Assembly: GCF_004217135.1 (NCBI RefSeq)
Contig: NZ_SHKK01000001.1
Span: 930,001-994,000 of the forward strand
Direction of reading: 5' to 3'
Source: Micromonospora violae
GTDB taxonomy: Bacteria > Actinomycetota > Actinomycetes > Mycobacteriales > Micromonosporaceae
DNA length: 64,000 bases
In this document: one piece after another, positions 49,325-58,606 of the stretch
How the letters are laid out: the number at the start of each line of letters is the position of its first letter
Position numbering within the stretch: the first letter of the stretch is position 1
The notes under the pieces: generated by a model
Told to the model about the DNA's origin: nothing
Databases searched by the model: none
The model's input: only the letters and a program-made list of their open reading frames with translations
Made by a program: the position numbers and the translations under genes

Positions 49325-51303
49325 CCGCCACCAAGCGCAGCGACCGGCGACCCGCGGATGGGTCGCCGGTCGCGCGTGTCTGCGTGGATGTCGGGCTGGC
49401 GCACCTGGACCGGCCGTTCGACTACCTGGTGCCGGCGGAGTTGGACGAGGTGGCGGTGCCCGGTACCCGGGTGAAGGTGCGCTTCGCCGGGCAACTCGTC
49501 GACGGGTGGTTGCTGTCGCGCGCCGACGACTCCGGGCACACCGGGCGCCTCGCGTACCTGGAGAAGGTGGTCTCGCCGGAGCCGGTGCTGGCCCCCGAGA
49601 TCGCCCGGCTGGCCCGGGCGGTCGCCGACCGGTACGCGGGCAGCCTCGCCGACGTGCTCCGGCTCGCCGTTCCACCCCGGCACGCCCGGGTGGAGAAGGA
49701 GCCCCGCGACGACCAACCCGCCCCGGCGGCCCCGACGGCCCCGGCCGAGGCGGTCGACCCGCGCGGGTGGCGCGACTACCCGACCGGCCCGGCCCTGCTG
49801 CGCGCGCTCGCCGACGGCCGGGCGCCCCGCGCGGTCTGGTCGGCGCTGCCCGGTGAGGACTGGGCGGCCCGCTACGCCGACGCGGTGGCGGCCACCGTCG
49901 CCGGCGGGCGCGGCGCGGTGGTCGTGGTGCCCGACGCACGGGACCTGGACCGCCTCGACGCCGCGCTGACCGGCGTGCTCGGCCCGGGAAGGCACGTCAG
50001 CCTCTCCGCCGCGCTCGGCCCGGCCCGGCGTTACCGGGCGTTCCTCGCCGCTCGCCGTGGCCAGGTGCCGGTGGTGATCGGCACCCGGGCGGCGATGTTC
50101 GCCCCGGTGGCCCGACTCGGCCTGGTCGCCATCTGGGACGACGGTGACGACCTGCACTCCGAGCCCCGGGCGCCCTACCCGCACGCCCGCGACGTGCTGC
50201 TCACCCGGGTCCACCTCGCCGAGGCCGGCGCGCTGGTCGGCGGGTACGCCCGGACGGCGGAGGCGCAGTTGCTGGTGGAGACCGGCTGGGCGCGGGAGGT
50301 GGTCGCCGACCGGAGCACCGTGCGGGCGCGGATCCCGGCCATCGCGCCGACCGGCGACGACCCGCAACTGGCCCGTGACCCGGGGGCCGCCACCGCCCGG
50401 CTGCCCAGCCTGGCCTGGACGACCGCCCGGGACGCCCTTCGGCAGGACCTGCCGGTGCTGGTGCAGGTGCCCCGGCGCGGCTACCTGCCGTCGATCTCCT
50501 GCGCCGACTGCCGCACCCCGGCCCGCTGCGTGCACTGCGCCGGCCCGCTCGCGCTGCCCTCGGCCGGCGGCACCCCGGCCTGCCGGTGGTGCGCCCGGGT
50601 GGCGGCCGCGTACGCCTGCCCGGAGTGCGGTGGGCGGCGGCTGCGGGCCGCGGTGACCGGTGCCCGGCGGACCGCCGAGGAGTTGGGCCGGGCCTTCCCC
50701 GGTGTCGCGGTGCGCACGTCGGGGCGCGAGGAGGTGCTGACCGACGTGCCCGGCGGCGCGGCCCTGGTGGTGGCCACCCCGGGCGCCGAGCCGGTCGCCG
50801 AGGGCGGGTACGGCGCGGTGCTGCTGCTCGACTCGTGGGCTCTGCTGACCCGCGCCGACCTGCGCGCCGGCGAGGAGGCGCTGCGTCGCTGGCTGGCGGC
50901 GGCGGCCCTGGCCCGCCCGGCGCCGAGCGGTCGGGTGGTGGTGGTCGCCGACGGCGCGCTCGCCCCCGTGCAGGCGCTGCTGCGCTGGGACGCCGGCTGG
51001 TTCGCCGGCCGGGAGTTGGCCGAGCGCCGCGAGTTGGGTTTCCCACCGGCCGTGCGGATGGCGAGCGTCACCGGCGCGGCCGAGGCGGTGGCGGACCTGC
51101 TGGCCGCGGCCCGGCTGCCGGAGGACGCCGAGGTGCTCGGGCCGGTGCCGGCCGAGGAGGGCCGGGAGCGGATGCTGGTCCGGGTGCCCCGGGCCCGGGC
51201 TGCCGCGCTCGCCGACGCGTTGCACTCGGCGGCTGGCGCTCGGGCTGCCCGCAAGGCCGCCGATCCGGTTCGTCTCCAGGTCGATCCGCTGAGCCTGTTC
51301 TGA
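49321..51303 (+). CDS. priA: primosomal protein N' (PriA), helicase-motif-poor actinobacterial type
   Basis: PriA-family replication restart protein, about 660 residues. The N-terminal DNA-binding domain ([23 protein letters not shown]) and the Zn-finger set (CADC, CVHC, CRWC, CPEC; eight Cys) are intact. The Walker A of the helicase is absent ([13 protein letters not shown] where GxTGSGKT is expected) and DEEH is replaced by WDDGDD, so ATPase activity is doubtful. The true start is uncertain: CTG at 49321 overlaps the metK stop (CTGA), while the first standard start, GTG at 49384, would cut the conserved first strand. Confidence 0.8.
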   Translation: MTATKRSDRRPADGSPVARVCVDVGLAHLDRPFDYLVPAELDEVAVPGTRVKVRFAGQLVDGWLLSRADDSGHTGRLAYLEKVVSPEPVLAPEIARLARAVADRYAGSLADVLRLAVPPRHARVEKEPRDDQPAPAAPTAPAEAVDPRGWRDYPTGPALLRALADGRAPRAVWSALPGEDWAARYADAVAATVAGGRGAVVVVPDARDLDRLDAALTGVLGPGRHVSLSAALGPARRYRAFLAARRGQVPVVIGTRAAMFAPVARLGLVAIWDDGDDLHSEPRAPYPHARDVLLTRVHLAEAGALVGGYARTAEAQLLVETGWAREVVADRSTVRARIPAIAPTGDDPQLARDPGAATARLPSLAWTTARDALRQDLPVLVQVPRRGYLPSISCADCRTPARCVHCAGPLALPSAGGTPACRWCARVAAAYACPECGGRRLRAAVTGARRTAEELGRAFPGVAVRTSGREEVLTDVPGGAALVVATPGAEPVAEGGYGAVLLLDSWALLTRADLRAGEEALRRWLAAAALARPAPSGRVVVVADGALAPVQALLRWDAGWFAGRELAERRELGFPPAVRMASVTGAAEAVADLLAAARLPEDAEVLGPVPAEEGRERMLVRVPRARAAALADALHSAAGARAARKAADPVRLQVDPLSLF

Positions 51304-51350
51304 GGAGTTTCGGCCGGTGCCGGGGGTGACAAACCTCGCCAACCGCAGTG

Positions 51351-51383
51351 GCCACCGCACACCGCGTCCGGTAAAGCGGTGGC
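51351..51383. promoter_or_regulatory. 8-bp inverted repeat upstream of the kinase-ParB leader
   Basis: GCCACCGC (51351-51358) and GCGGTGGC (51376-51383) are perfect inverted copies 17 bases apart. They end 10 bases before a TAGCAT box, where a repressor would cover the -35 region. It may instead terminate priA. Confidence 0.35.
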
Positions 51384-51393
51384 ATCCGAGTGG

Positions 51394-51399
51394 TAGCAT
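51394..51399 (+). promoter_or_regulatory. -10 box for the leader ORF at 51408
   Basis: TAGCAT ends 8 bases before the ATG of the small ORF, with no ribosome binding site between, fitting a leaderless transcript. No good -35. Confidence 0.4.
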
Positions 51400-51407
51400 C
51401 GCCCGTC

Positions 51408-51542
51408 ATGCCGAGGCGTACGACGGGCTCCCGATCACGGGAGAGCGTCAGAGGCGCCGAGCTGGAGCCGCCGCGGGATGACGCGGGGATGGCAGGAACG
51501 CGTCGGTCGGGCGCGGGGGTCGATATGTCAATGAGCCGGTGA
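51408..51542 (+). CDS. 44-residue leader ORF coupled to the kinase-ParB gene
   Basis: ATG to TGA, 44 codons; a basic start (MPRRTTGSRSR), acidic middle (ELEPPRDD), ends MSMSR. Its stop TGA overlaps the GTG of the following gene (GTGA, 51539-51542), the same arrangement as the coupled gene pairs in the window. A TAGCAT box 8 bases upstream supports leaderless translation. No homologue recognised; it may control expression of the downstream protein or be a real peptide. Confidence 0.45.
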   Translation: MPRRTTGSRSRESVRGAELEPPRDDAGMAGTRRSGAGVDMSMSR

Positions 51543-52543
51543 TCAGGGGTGGACCAGTCGTGACCGTTGGACAATCGATCGTCTTCAACGGCGACCTCGG
51601 CAGTGGTAAGAGCACCGTGTCGGTCGAGATCGCCAAGCGGCTCGGCATGCGCCGGGTCAGCGTGGGGGACCTCTACCGGGAGATGGCGCAGCAGCGGCAG
51701 ATGACCGCCCTGCAGCTCAACCTGCACGCCGAGCTCGACCAGGCCGTCGACGGCTACGTCGACCAGCTCCAGCGGGACATCGCCGCCTCCGGTGAGCGCC
51801 TGATCATGGATTCCCGGCTGGCCTGGCACTTCTTCACCGACGCGCTCAAGGTGCACATGATCACCGAGCCGGGTGAGGCGGCCCGCCGGGTGCTCGCCCG
51901 CCCGTCCGGGCCGGCGGAGAGCTACTCCTCCCTGGAGGAGGCGAAGGCCAAGCTGCGGGAGCGCAGCGCGAGCGAGCGCAGCCGGTTCATCATCCGTTAC
52001 GGGGTGGACAAGGCCCGGCTGCGCAACTATGACCTGATCTGCGACACGACCCGGGCGTCCGCCGCCGAGGTGATCGAGCACATCGTGGCCGCGTACGAGG
52101 GCACCCTCGGCGCCGAGGTGCTGCGCGACGCGCCGCCGCTGCTGTTGCTGGACCCGGCCCGGGTCTACCCGACCGAGGACATCGCCACCCTGCGGGATCT
52201 GTGGGACACCGACTTCGTCGGTGACGTGGCCGAGGGGGGCGACGAGGCCCTCGAACCGTTGAAGATCGGGTTCACCGGCGAGTACTTCTTCGTCGTCGAC
52301 GGTCACCGCCGCCTCAGCGCCGCCCTGCAGAACGGGTTCTCCCTGGTTCCGGCCCAGTTGGTCGCCGAGGTCGACGAGCCGGTCGTGGGTGGGATGACCG
52401 CGATCGACTACTTCGCCGCCCAGGTGCGCCCCGGCCTGATCTACGACTGGGAAGCCGCTCACAAGATCCAACTGCCGTTGCCCGAGCCCGCGCTGCTCCG
52501 TGGCGACGCGGTGCTCGCGGGGGACCCGGGCGCCAGCGTCTGA
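51539..52543 (+). CDS. P-loop cytidylate-kinase-like protein fused to ParB/Srx-like domain
   Basis: Two-domain protein, 334 residues. N-terminal nucleotide-kinase fold (about 8-195): P-loop NGDLGSGKST, 'SVGDLYREMA', and a lid-like 'RERSASERSRFIIRYGVD' with NYDLICDT, like cytidylate kinase. C-terminal domain (about 200-315): 'LLDPARVYPTEDI' and 'VVDGHRRLSAALQNGF', the GxRRxxA box of ParB/sulfiredoxin folds that binds CTP or ATP. GTG at 51539 is favoured by the stop overlap with the leader ORF; GTG at 51560 is the alternative. Role unknown: nucleotide modification or a DNA/RNA-related function is possible. Confidence 0.7.
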   Translation: MIRGGPVVTVGQSIVFNGDLGSGKSTVSVEIAKRLGMRRVSVGDLYREMAQQRQMTALQLNLHAELDQAVDGYVDQLQRDIAASGERLIMDSRLAWHFFTDALKVHMITEPGEAARRVLARPSGPAESYSSLEEAKAKLRERSASERSRFIIRYGVDKARLRNYDLICDTTRASAAEVIEHIVAAYEGTLGAEVLRDAPPLLLLDPARVYPTEDIATLRDLWDTDFVGDVAEGGDEALEPLKIGFTGEYFFVVDGHRRLSAALQNGFSLVPAQLVAEVDEPVVGGMTAIDYFAAQVRPGLIYDWEAAHKIQLPLPEPALLRGDAVLAGDPGASV

Positions 52544-52554
52544 CCCGAGCGCGA

Positions 52555-52593
52555 GGCCGGGCCGACGCGCGGGGTACGCGCACCGGCCCGGCC
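52555..52593 (+). terminator. hairpin after the kinase-ParB gene
   Basis: Perfect 10-bp arms GGCCGGGCCG/CGGCCCGGCC (52555-52564 and 52584-52593), with a smaller CG-rich stem inside the loop, 11 bases after the stop. The rest of the space to 52840 shows no gene I can support, apart from the likely def promoter. Confidence 0.6.
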
Positions 52594-52791
52594 ACCGAGT
52601 CGTACGGCGGTGGGGGACACCGTCGGTGCGGTACGCACCTGGCGGCCTGCCCGGGGCATTCTCGACGATCTCGATCACCCGGACGTCGAACGGGTGCGCG
52701 GTCTGTTGGCCCGGGCTGCCGGCCGGTGACGCTGGGCACACCGGTGCTGGCTGATCGAGGTGCGCCGCCCGGCGCCCAGCCGGGCACTCCG

Positions 52792-52797
52792 TAGACT
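52792..52797 (+). promoter_or_regulatory. possible -10 of def
   Basis: TAGACT lies 43 bases before the def GTG, giving a leader of about 36 bases that contains GAAGGAG. No clear -35. Confidence 0.4.
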
Positions 52798-52840
52798 GGT
52801 ACGGCACCGCTCGTCCCATCCGAAGAAGGAGTCGTCCCGC

Positions 52841-53398
52841 GTGACCGTCCAGCCCATCCGTCTGTTTGGGGATCCGGTGCTGCGCACGCCGGCCGATCCG
52901 GTGGTCGACTTCGACGCCGAGCTCCGTCGGCTCGTCGCCGACCTCACCGACACGATGCGTGAGCAGAACGGCGCCGGCCTGGCCGCGCCGCAGCTCGGTG
53001 TGAGCCTGCGGGTGTTCACCTTCGACGTCGACGACGTTCTCGGGCACCTGATCAACCCGGTGCTGGAGTTCCCCGACGAGGAGGAGCAGGACGGCCCGGA
53101 GGGCTGCCTGTCGATCCCCGGGCTCTACTTCGACACCAAGCGGCGGCAGAACGTCGTCGCCAAGGGCTTCAACTCGTTCGGTGATCCGATGCAGATCGTC
53201 GGCACCGGTCTGATGGCGCGCTGCGTGCAGCACGAGACCGACCACCTCGACGGCGTGCTCTTCCTGGACCGACTGGACGCCGAGGGGCGCAAGGAGGCCA
53301 TGAAGGCGATCCGCCAGGCCGAGTGGTACGACGCGGCGGCCCCGCCCACGGTCAAGCTCAGCCCGCACACCGGCGACCCCTTCGGTCTGGGGCGCTGA
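52841..53398 (+). CDS. def: peptide deformylase
   Basis: Removes formyl from nascent N-terminal methionine, 185 residues. Three motifs in order: [13 protein letters not shown] (metal Cys) and QHETDHLDG (HExxH metal site and catalytic Glu). GTG at 52841 follows AGAAGGAG; the in-frame start at 52760 has none. It precedes fmt by 5 bases, pairing the enzyme that removes formyl with the one that adds it. Confidence 0.96.
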   Translation: MTVQPIRLFGDPVLRTPADPVVDFDAELRRLVADLTDTMREQNGAGLAAPQLGVSLRVFTFDVDDVLGHLINPVLEFPDEEEQDGPEGCLSIPGLYFDTKRRQNVVAKGFNSFGDPMQIVGTGLMARCVQHETDHLDGVLFLDRLDAEGRKEAMKAIRQAEWYDAAAPPTVKLSPHTGDPFGLGR

Positions 53399-53403
53399 CC
53401 CGG

Positions 53404-54330
53404 ATGCGCGTGATCTTCGCCGGTACGCCGGCCGTCGCCGTTCCCGCCCTGGCCGCCGTCGCCGCCTCCCGACACGAGCTGGTAGCCGTGATCACCCGGC
53501 CGGACGCGCCCGCCGGGCGTGGCCGGGGTCTGTCCCGCTCCGCGGTCGGCGCGTGGGCCGACGAGCACGGCGTCGAGGTGCTCACGCCGGCCCGTCCCCG
53601 CGACCCGGACTTCCTCGACCGGCTCCGCGAGCTGGAGCCGGCCTGCGTGCCGGTGGTCGCCTACGGCGCGTTGGTGCCGCCGGCGGCCCTGGAGATCCCC
53701 CGGTACGGCTGGATCAACCTGCACTTCTCCCTGCTGCCCGCGTGGCGTGGCGCCGCGCCGGTGCAGCACGCGGTGCTGCACGGTGACGAGCTGACCGGGG
53801 CCAGCGTGTTCCAGCTGGAGGAGGGCCTGGACACCGGCCCGGTCTACGGCACGCTGACCGACGAGATCCGCGCCACCGACACCTCGGGCGACCTGCTGGA
53901 GCGGCTCGCCGATTCCGGTGCCGGGCTGCTGGTGGCGGTGCTGGACGCGATCGCCGACGGCACCGCCCGCGCCGAGCCGCAGCCGGCCGACGGGGTGTCG
54001 CTGGCACCGAAGCTGACCGTGGACGACGCGCGGGTGCGCTGGGCCGACCCGGCCTTCGCCGTGGACCGGCGGATCCGCGCCGGTACGCCCGCGCCGGGCG
54101 CCTGGACCACCTTCCGCGACGAGCGGGTGAAGCTCGGCCCGGTCGTCCCGGTGCCCGACGGCCCCGAGCTGAAGCCGGGGGAGTTGCTGGTCGAGAAGTC
54201 CCGGGTGCTGGTCGGCACGGCGACCGTGCCGGTGCGTCTCGGCGAGGTCCGCGCCGCGGGCAAGCGGGCCATGGGTGCGACCGACTGGGCGCGCGGCGTC
54301 CGGGTCGGCACCGGAGAGGATTTCGCGTGA
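53404..54330 (+). CDS. fmt: methionyl-tRNA formyltransferase
   Basis: Formylates Met-tRNAi using 10-formyl-THF, 308 residues. '[17 protein letters not shown]' start, '[38 protein letters not shown]' (catalytic Asn/His region), and '[12 protein letters not shown]' with the third catalytic residue. C-terminal OB-fold domain present. It overlaps rsmB (GTGA). Confidence 0.95.
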   Translation: MRVIFAGTPAVAVPALAAVAASRHELVAVITRPDAPAGRGRGLSRSAVGAWADEHGVEVLTPARPRDPDFLDRLRELEPACVPVVAYGALVPPAALEIPRYGWINLHFSLLPAWRGAAPVQHAVLHGDELTGASVFQLEEGLDTGPVYGTLTDEIRATDTSGDLLERLADSGAGLLVAVLDAIADGTARAEPQPADGVSLAPKLTVDDARVRWADPAFAVDRRIRAGTPAPGAWTTFRDERVKLGPVVPVPDGPELKPGELLVEKSRVLVGTATVPVRLGEVRAAGKRAMGATDWARGVRVGTGEDFA

Positions 54331-55763
54331 CAGCACCGGAGGGAACCCGACCGACGCGCTCCGGCCCGTCGACCGGCCGTGGCGGGGAGCGCCGCCCCGT
54401 CCGACCACCGTTGGACCGACCGCGCCGCGCCGCGTACGAGGCGGTGGCGGCGGTGCACCGTGACGACGCGTTCGCCAACCTGGTGCTGCCCACCATCCTG
54501 CGGGAGGAGGCGCTGGTCGGTCGGGACGCGGCCTTCGCCACCGAGTTGACCTACGGCACCCTGCGCCACCTCGGCACGTTGGACGCGATCCTGACCGACG
54601 CGGCCGGCCGGGACGTGGCCCGGATCGACCCGCCGGTCCGCGACGCGCTGCGGCTCGGGGCGTACCAGTTGCTGCACACCCGGGTGCCGGCGCACGCCGC
54701 GGTCTCCTCGACGGTGGACCTGGTCCGGTCGGTCGCACCGGGTGCCACCGGCTTCGCCAACGCGGTGCTGCGCGAGGTGTCCTCCCGTGACGTGGACGCG
54801 TGGGTGGCGAAGCTGGCCCCACCGATGGAGACCGACGCGGTCGGGCACCTCGCGTTGGCGTACAGCCACCCGCAGTGGATCGTGCGGGCCTTCTCCGAGG
54901 CGCTGGGCGGCGACCTGGGTGAGACGGCCCGCCTCCTGATCGAGGACAATGAGCGGCCGCCGGTGCACCTGTGCGCCCGACCTGGCTTGATCGACCCGGT
55001 CGAGCTGGCCGACCAGGCCGGCGGTGCGCCCGGCGCCTTCTCGCCGTACGCCGTCTATCTGCCCGGCGGCGCGCCCGGTGACATCCCGGCGGTGGCCGAC
55101 GGCCGTGCGCACGTGCAGGACGAAGGCTCCCAGTTGGTGGCGGCCGCACTCGCCGGCGCGCCGTTGGACGGCCCGGATGGGCGGTGGCTGGACCTGTGCG
55201 CCGGCCCGGGTGGCAAGGCCGGGCTGCTCGGCGCGTTGGCCGCGCAGCGCGGTGCCCGGGTGACCGCGGTGGAGGTGGCCGAGCACCGCGCCCGGTTGGT
55301 CGCCCAGGCGACCCGGGGCCTGCCGGTGGCCGTGCTGACCATGGACGGCCGGGATGTCGGCGGCGACCCGAAGCTGCCGGAGCAGCACTTCGACCGGGTG
55401 CTGGTGGACGCCCCGTGCACGGGGCTGGGCTCGCTGCGGCGTCGGCCGGAGTCGCGGTGGCGTCGCCAGCCGTCGGACCTGCCGCCGCTGACCCGGCTGC
55501 AACGGGAACTGCTCGGCGCGGCCCTGCGGGCGGTCCGCCCGGGTGGCCTGGTCGCCTACGTGACCTGCTCGCCGCACACGGTCGAGACGCACGTGACGGT
55601 GACCGAGGCGGCCCGCCGTAGTGGGGTCCCGGTGGACTTCGTGGACGCCCGACCGCTGCTGCCGGCCGGGATGCCCGGTCTCGGCGACGGGCCGACCGTG
55701 CAGCTCTGGCCCCACCGCCACGGCACCGACGCGATGTTCCTCGCGGTTCTGCGCCGCGGCTGA
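54327..55763 (+). CDS. rsmB: 16S rRNA m5C967 methyltransferase
   Basis: NusB-like RNA-binding N-terminus (about 25-165) plus RsmB/NOP2 SAM domain, 478 residues. SAM motif '[17 protein letters not shown]', catalytic cysteines in [16 protein letters not shown] and [11 protein letters not shown]. The first 25 residues are low-complexity (proline/arginine). GTG overlaps the fmt stop. A strong hairpin follows the stop. Confidence 0.94.
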   Translation: MTAPEGTRPTRSGPSTGRGGERRPVRPPLDRPRRAAYEAVAAVHRDDAFANLVLPTILREEALVGRDAAFATELTYGTLRHLGTLDAILTDAAGRDVARIDPPVRDALRLGAYQLLHTRVPAHAAVSSTVDLVRSVAPGATGFANAVLREVSSRDVDAWVAKLAPPMETDAVGHLALAYSHPQWIVRAFSEALGGDLGETARLLIEDNERPPVHLCARPGLIDPVELADQAGGAPGAFSPYAVYLPGGAPGDIPAVADGRAHVQDEGSQLVAAALAGAPLDGPDGRWLDLCAGPGGKAGLLGALAAQRGARVTAVEVAEHRARLVAQATRGLPVAVLTMDGRDVGGDPKLPEQHFDRVLVDAPCTGLGSLRRRPESRWRRQPSDLPPLTRLQRELLGAALRAVRPGGLVAYVTCSPHTVETHVTVTEAARRSGVPVDFVDARPLLPAGMPGLGDGPTVQLWPHRHGTDAMFLAVLRRG

Positions 55764-55770
55764 GTCGACC

Positions 55771-55810
55771 CTGAGTCCGGCCGGTCGGTGCGCCGACCGG
55801 CCGGACTCAG
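55771..55810. terminator. bidirectional hairpin, rsmB / lipoprotein genes
   Basis: Perfect 18-bp arms (55771-55788 and 55793-55810) around TGCG. It starts 8 bases after the rsmB stop and contains the stop of the convergent lipoprotein gene in its right arm. Confidence 0.85.
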
Positions 55811-56697
55811 GTGACCGGAAGACCCTTGGTGCCGGCGTTCTTCATCGAGCGGGTCAGGTTCCGGTCGGAGATCCAGAGGAAGCACTGCACGCCCCGGTTG
55901 CCGTTGCGCCACTCCTCCTCGTACGGCTGGTAGTAGATCGTTCCGGCCCGGAAGTCGAGCTGGGAGTTGTCCGGAACCTTGGCGTACTTGGCGATCATCG
56001 TCTGGCAGGCCCGGTGGGTCCGCTTGGTGCTGCGGGTGAAATCGGCGTAGCTGACGTCCGGCGCCTGCCAGACGCCGACGAACTCGGCGTGGTGCTTGGC
56101 GGTGCAGGAGACCGGCACCATCTCGTCGATGTCGTCCTTGACCAGCTTCGGGTTGAAGCAGCGGTACGCCAGCGGGGCCGCGCCGGACAGCGCGCCCCGG
56201 AGGCTGCCGGTGCGCAGGTCGACAGCGGTGTCGTCGATGCTGGCGATCTCGGTGACATCGCAGCGGTACCAGCGGGCGCCGCCCGACCAGGCCGGCGGTG
56301 ACGGCAGCACCACGGTCAGGCCGAGCCGCCCGGACCGCCAGTCGGCGCCCACCGCCTTGTTGACCGCGGTGTCGCACCCCGCCTGCGCGGCCCGCATGCC
56401 GGGCGAACCGGTCTGCGGGGGCGTCGCGCCCGTGGCGCCCGGGCCGGTGAGGGTGCCGACGTGCATGGTCTCCACCCGGTGCGCCTCGGTGCACGCCGTC
56501 GGGTTGTAGCCGGTCAGGAAGCCGACCTGCTGGGAGCTGTGGTGGCAGACGTCGGCGGCGGGAACGAACTGCTGCGCCGCGACGGGCGCCGGCCAGTCGT
56601 CGATGAGGTCACGGTCGAGTCCGGCGGGTGCGCCGCACCCGGCCAACGCCAGGGCCAGGGCCGCACCCCCGGCGAACGCCGCCAACCACCGTCGCAT
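55807..56697 (-). CDS. septum-formation-family lipoprotein A
   Basis: Predicted surface lipoprotein, 296 residues, of an actinobacterial family often labelled septum formation proteins; its molecular role is unclear. Signal peptide MRRWLAAFAGGAALALALAGC with lipobox LAGC, then a mature region with paired cysteines and the C-terminal pattern 'CFLWISDRNLTRSMKNAG..GLP'. GGGAGGT lies 5 bases upstream of the ATG, and the in-frame extension to 56868 is not used. It is a paralogue of the next gene, with the same length. Confidence 0.75.
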   Translation of the reverse strand: MRRWLAAFAGGAALALALAGCGAPAGLDRDLIDDWPAPVAAQQFVPAADVCHHSSQQVGFLTGYNPTACTEAHRVETMHVGTLTGPGATGATPPQTGSPGMRAAQAGCDTAVNKAVGADWRSGRLGLTVVLPSPPAWSGGARWYRCDVTEIASIDDTAVDLRTGSLRGALSGAAPLAYRCFNPKLVKDDIDEMVPVSCTAKHHAEFVGVWQAPDVSYADFTRSTKRTHRACQTMIAKYAKVPDNSQLDFRAGTIYYQPYEEEWRNGNRGVQCFLWISDRNLTRSMKNAGTKGLPVT

Positions 56698-56779
56698 CCC
56701 GACCTCCCGCCGCCGGTGACCCCCGACCGGACCCCGCCGGTCGGTAGCGCCACGGCGCAGCAGCATACGGCACCGCTGC

Positions 56780-57670
56780 TCAGATCGCGGGCAGTCCCTC
56801 GGGGCCGGCGTCGCGCATCGAGCGGGTGAGTTTGCGGTCGTCGCTCCACAGGAAACAGCGCACTCCACGGTCGCCCTCCTCCCACTCCCGCTGCGACGGC
56901 GGGTAGTAGATGGACCCGGCCCGGTACGGCAGCTCGCTGTTGTTGGGCACCTTCGCGTAGTCGGCGATCAGCGCCATGCAGCGCCGGTGCGCCTGCTCGG
57001 CGGACTTGGCGAACTCCGCCCAGCTCATGTCCCGTTCCTCGTAGACACCCACGAACTCGGCGCGGTGCGGCTCGCTGCAGAGCACCGGCGCCATGTAGTT
57101 GAGGTTGTCACCGATCAGCTTGGGGTCGAAGCAGCGGTGCGTCAGGGGCGTGTCGCCGATCAACGCGCCGCGCAGGCTGCCGGTGCGGTTCACCGGGCGG
57201 GTGTTGTCGATGCTGCCGGTCTCGCTGAGATCGCAGCGGAACCACCGGGCACCCCCGGCCCAGGCGGGCCCGGACGGCAGCGCGAGGGAGAGCGCGAGCC
57301 GGGCCGTGTGCCAGTCACCGCCGAGCACCTGCCGGGCCCGCTGGTCGCATTCGGCGCGGGCCGTCCGCAGCGCCGACGATCCGGGTGCAGGTCGGGTCTC
57401 GGTCAGCGCGTCCGGCCCGACGAAGGTGCCGACGTGGATGGTCTCGGCCAGGTGGTTACGCGCGCAGTCCACCGTCTCGTACGTGCTGGCCTGCACGATC
57501 GTGGTGATGCGCGGCAGACAGGTGTCGGTGGCGGGGGTGAACGGCTTCGGCACCCGCAGCGTCGGCCAGTCGTCGGTCAGATCACCGTCCGCGCCCCGCG
57601 CTGGCCCGCAACCGGCCAGCAGCATCGTCGTGACGCCGGCCAGCACCAGCGCTGGAAGCCACCGTCGCAT
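56780..57670 (-). CDS. septum-formation-family lipoprotein B
   Basis: Tandem paralogue of the previous gene, 296 residues. [21 protein letters not shown] is the lipoprotein signal. Cys and Trp positions, '[12 protein letters not shown]' (HRCFNPK-like in the neighbour), '[10 protein letters not shown]' and the end '[18 protein letters not shown]' match. GGGAGGGCGG precedes the ATG at 57670; the longer frame to 57793 is not used. About 82 bases separate the two, so they are probably one transcript. Confidence 0.75.
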   Translation of the reverse strand: MRRWLPALVLAGVTTMLLAGCGPARGADGDLTDDWPTLRVPKPFTPATDTCLPRITTIVQASTYETVDCARNHLAETIHVGTFVGPDALTETRPAPGSSALRTARAECDQRARQVLGGDWHTARLALSLALPSGPAWAGGARWFRCDLSETGSIDNTRPVNRTGSLRGALIGDTPLTHRCFDPKLIGDNLNYMAPVLCSEPHRAEFVGVYEERDMSWAEFAKSAEQAHRRCMALIADYAKVPNNSELPYRAGSIYYPPSQREWEEGDRGVRCFLWSDDRKLTRSMRDAGPEGLPAI

Positions 57671-57912
57671 CGTCCGCCCTCCCGGGAGCTGGCGGCCGGT
57701 CGCCGCGCCCCGCAGCGAAACCCCGGCGGGCGTGCAGCCTACGGCACCGTCCCGGTTGGAGTGTCGTCGCGTTTCCGTCGATCGGCCAGCCACTGATGTC
57801 TGTTCGTCCGGATTCGGGGGTCCGGAGCGCTCAATTCTGCACCACTGGTCACTACTGGGTCACAGCGCGTCCCCGAGGGTGGCGCGATGCGGGTGGCGGG
57901 TGGCCACGTTCG

Positions 57913-57918
57913 TACACT
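57913..57918 (+). promoter_or_regulatory. -10 box for leaderless rpe transcript
   Basis: TACACT ends 6 bases before the GTG of rpe, with no ribosome binding site, indicating a leaderless mRNA beginning at the start codon. Confidence 0.45.
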
Positions 57919-57924
57919 GGCCCG

Positions 57925-58605
57925 GTGACCGTACCGCCGCCGATCGTCGCGCCGAGCATCCTGGCCGCCGATTTCTCCCGCCTCGCCGAAGAGGTCCGTG
58001 CCGTCGAGGACGCCGCGGACTGGTTGCACGTCGACGTGATGGACAACCACTTCGTGCCGAACCTGACCATTGGGTTGCCCGTGGTGCAGAGCCTGCGGGC
58101 GGTCACGGCGATGCCCTTCGACGTGCATCTGATGATCGAGGACCCGCGCCGGTGGGCGCCCGGGTACGCCGACGCCGGGGCGTACAACGTCACCTTCCAC
58201 GCGGAGGCGTCCGACGACCCGGTGGCGTTGGCCAAGGACCTGCGCTCGGCGGGTGCGAAGGCGGGCCTGGCCATCGACCGGGACACCCCGATCGAGCCCT
58301 ACCTGGACCTGCTGCCCAGCTTCGACACCCTGCTGATCATGACGATCAAGGCGGGCTTCGGTGGGCAGCGGTTCATTCCGCAGCTGCTGGAGAAGGTGCG
58401 GACCGCCCGACGGCACGTGTCGAGCGGGCACCTGGAGCTGCGCATCGAGGTGGACGGCGGAATCGCCGCCGACACCATCGAGCAGGCGGCCGCCGCCGGC
58501 GCCGACGCGTTCGTGGCCGGCACCGCCGTGTACGGGGCGGCCGATCCGGCGGAGGCGGTACGGCACCTGCGGGCCCTGGCGGAACGCGCGGCACCCGGGG
58601 CCTGA
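57925..58605 (+). CDS. rpe: ribulose-phosphate 3-epimerase
   Basis: Pentose-phosphate epimerase, 226 residues, TIM barrel with metal ligands in '[17 protein letters not shown]' (His and Asp) and '[10 protein letters not shown]' plus a C-terminal 'EVDGGI' Asp. GTG at 57925 is the leaderless start; the in-frame extension to 57796 crosses the promoter region and is rejected. The receiver-GGDEF gene begins one base after its stop, so they are likely co-transcribed. Confidence 0.94.
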   Translation: MTVPPPIVAPSILAADFSRLAEEVRAVEDAADWLHVDVMDNHFVPNLTIGLPVVQSLRAVTAMPFDVHLMIEDPRRWAPGYADAGAYNVTFHAEASDDPVALAKDLRSAGAKAGLAIDRDTPIEPYLDLLPSFDTLLIMTIKAGFGGQRFIPQLLEKVRTARRHVSSGHLELRIEVDGGIAADTIEQAAAAGADAFVAGTAVYGAADPAEAVRHLRALAERAAPGA

Positions 58606-58606
58606 G

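Noticed and set aside
51304..51407. tRNA gene in the priA-downstream gap
   Set aside because: No acceptor stem, TTC loop or anticodon arm; the only structure is the 8-bp inverted repeat.
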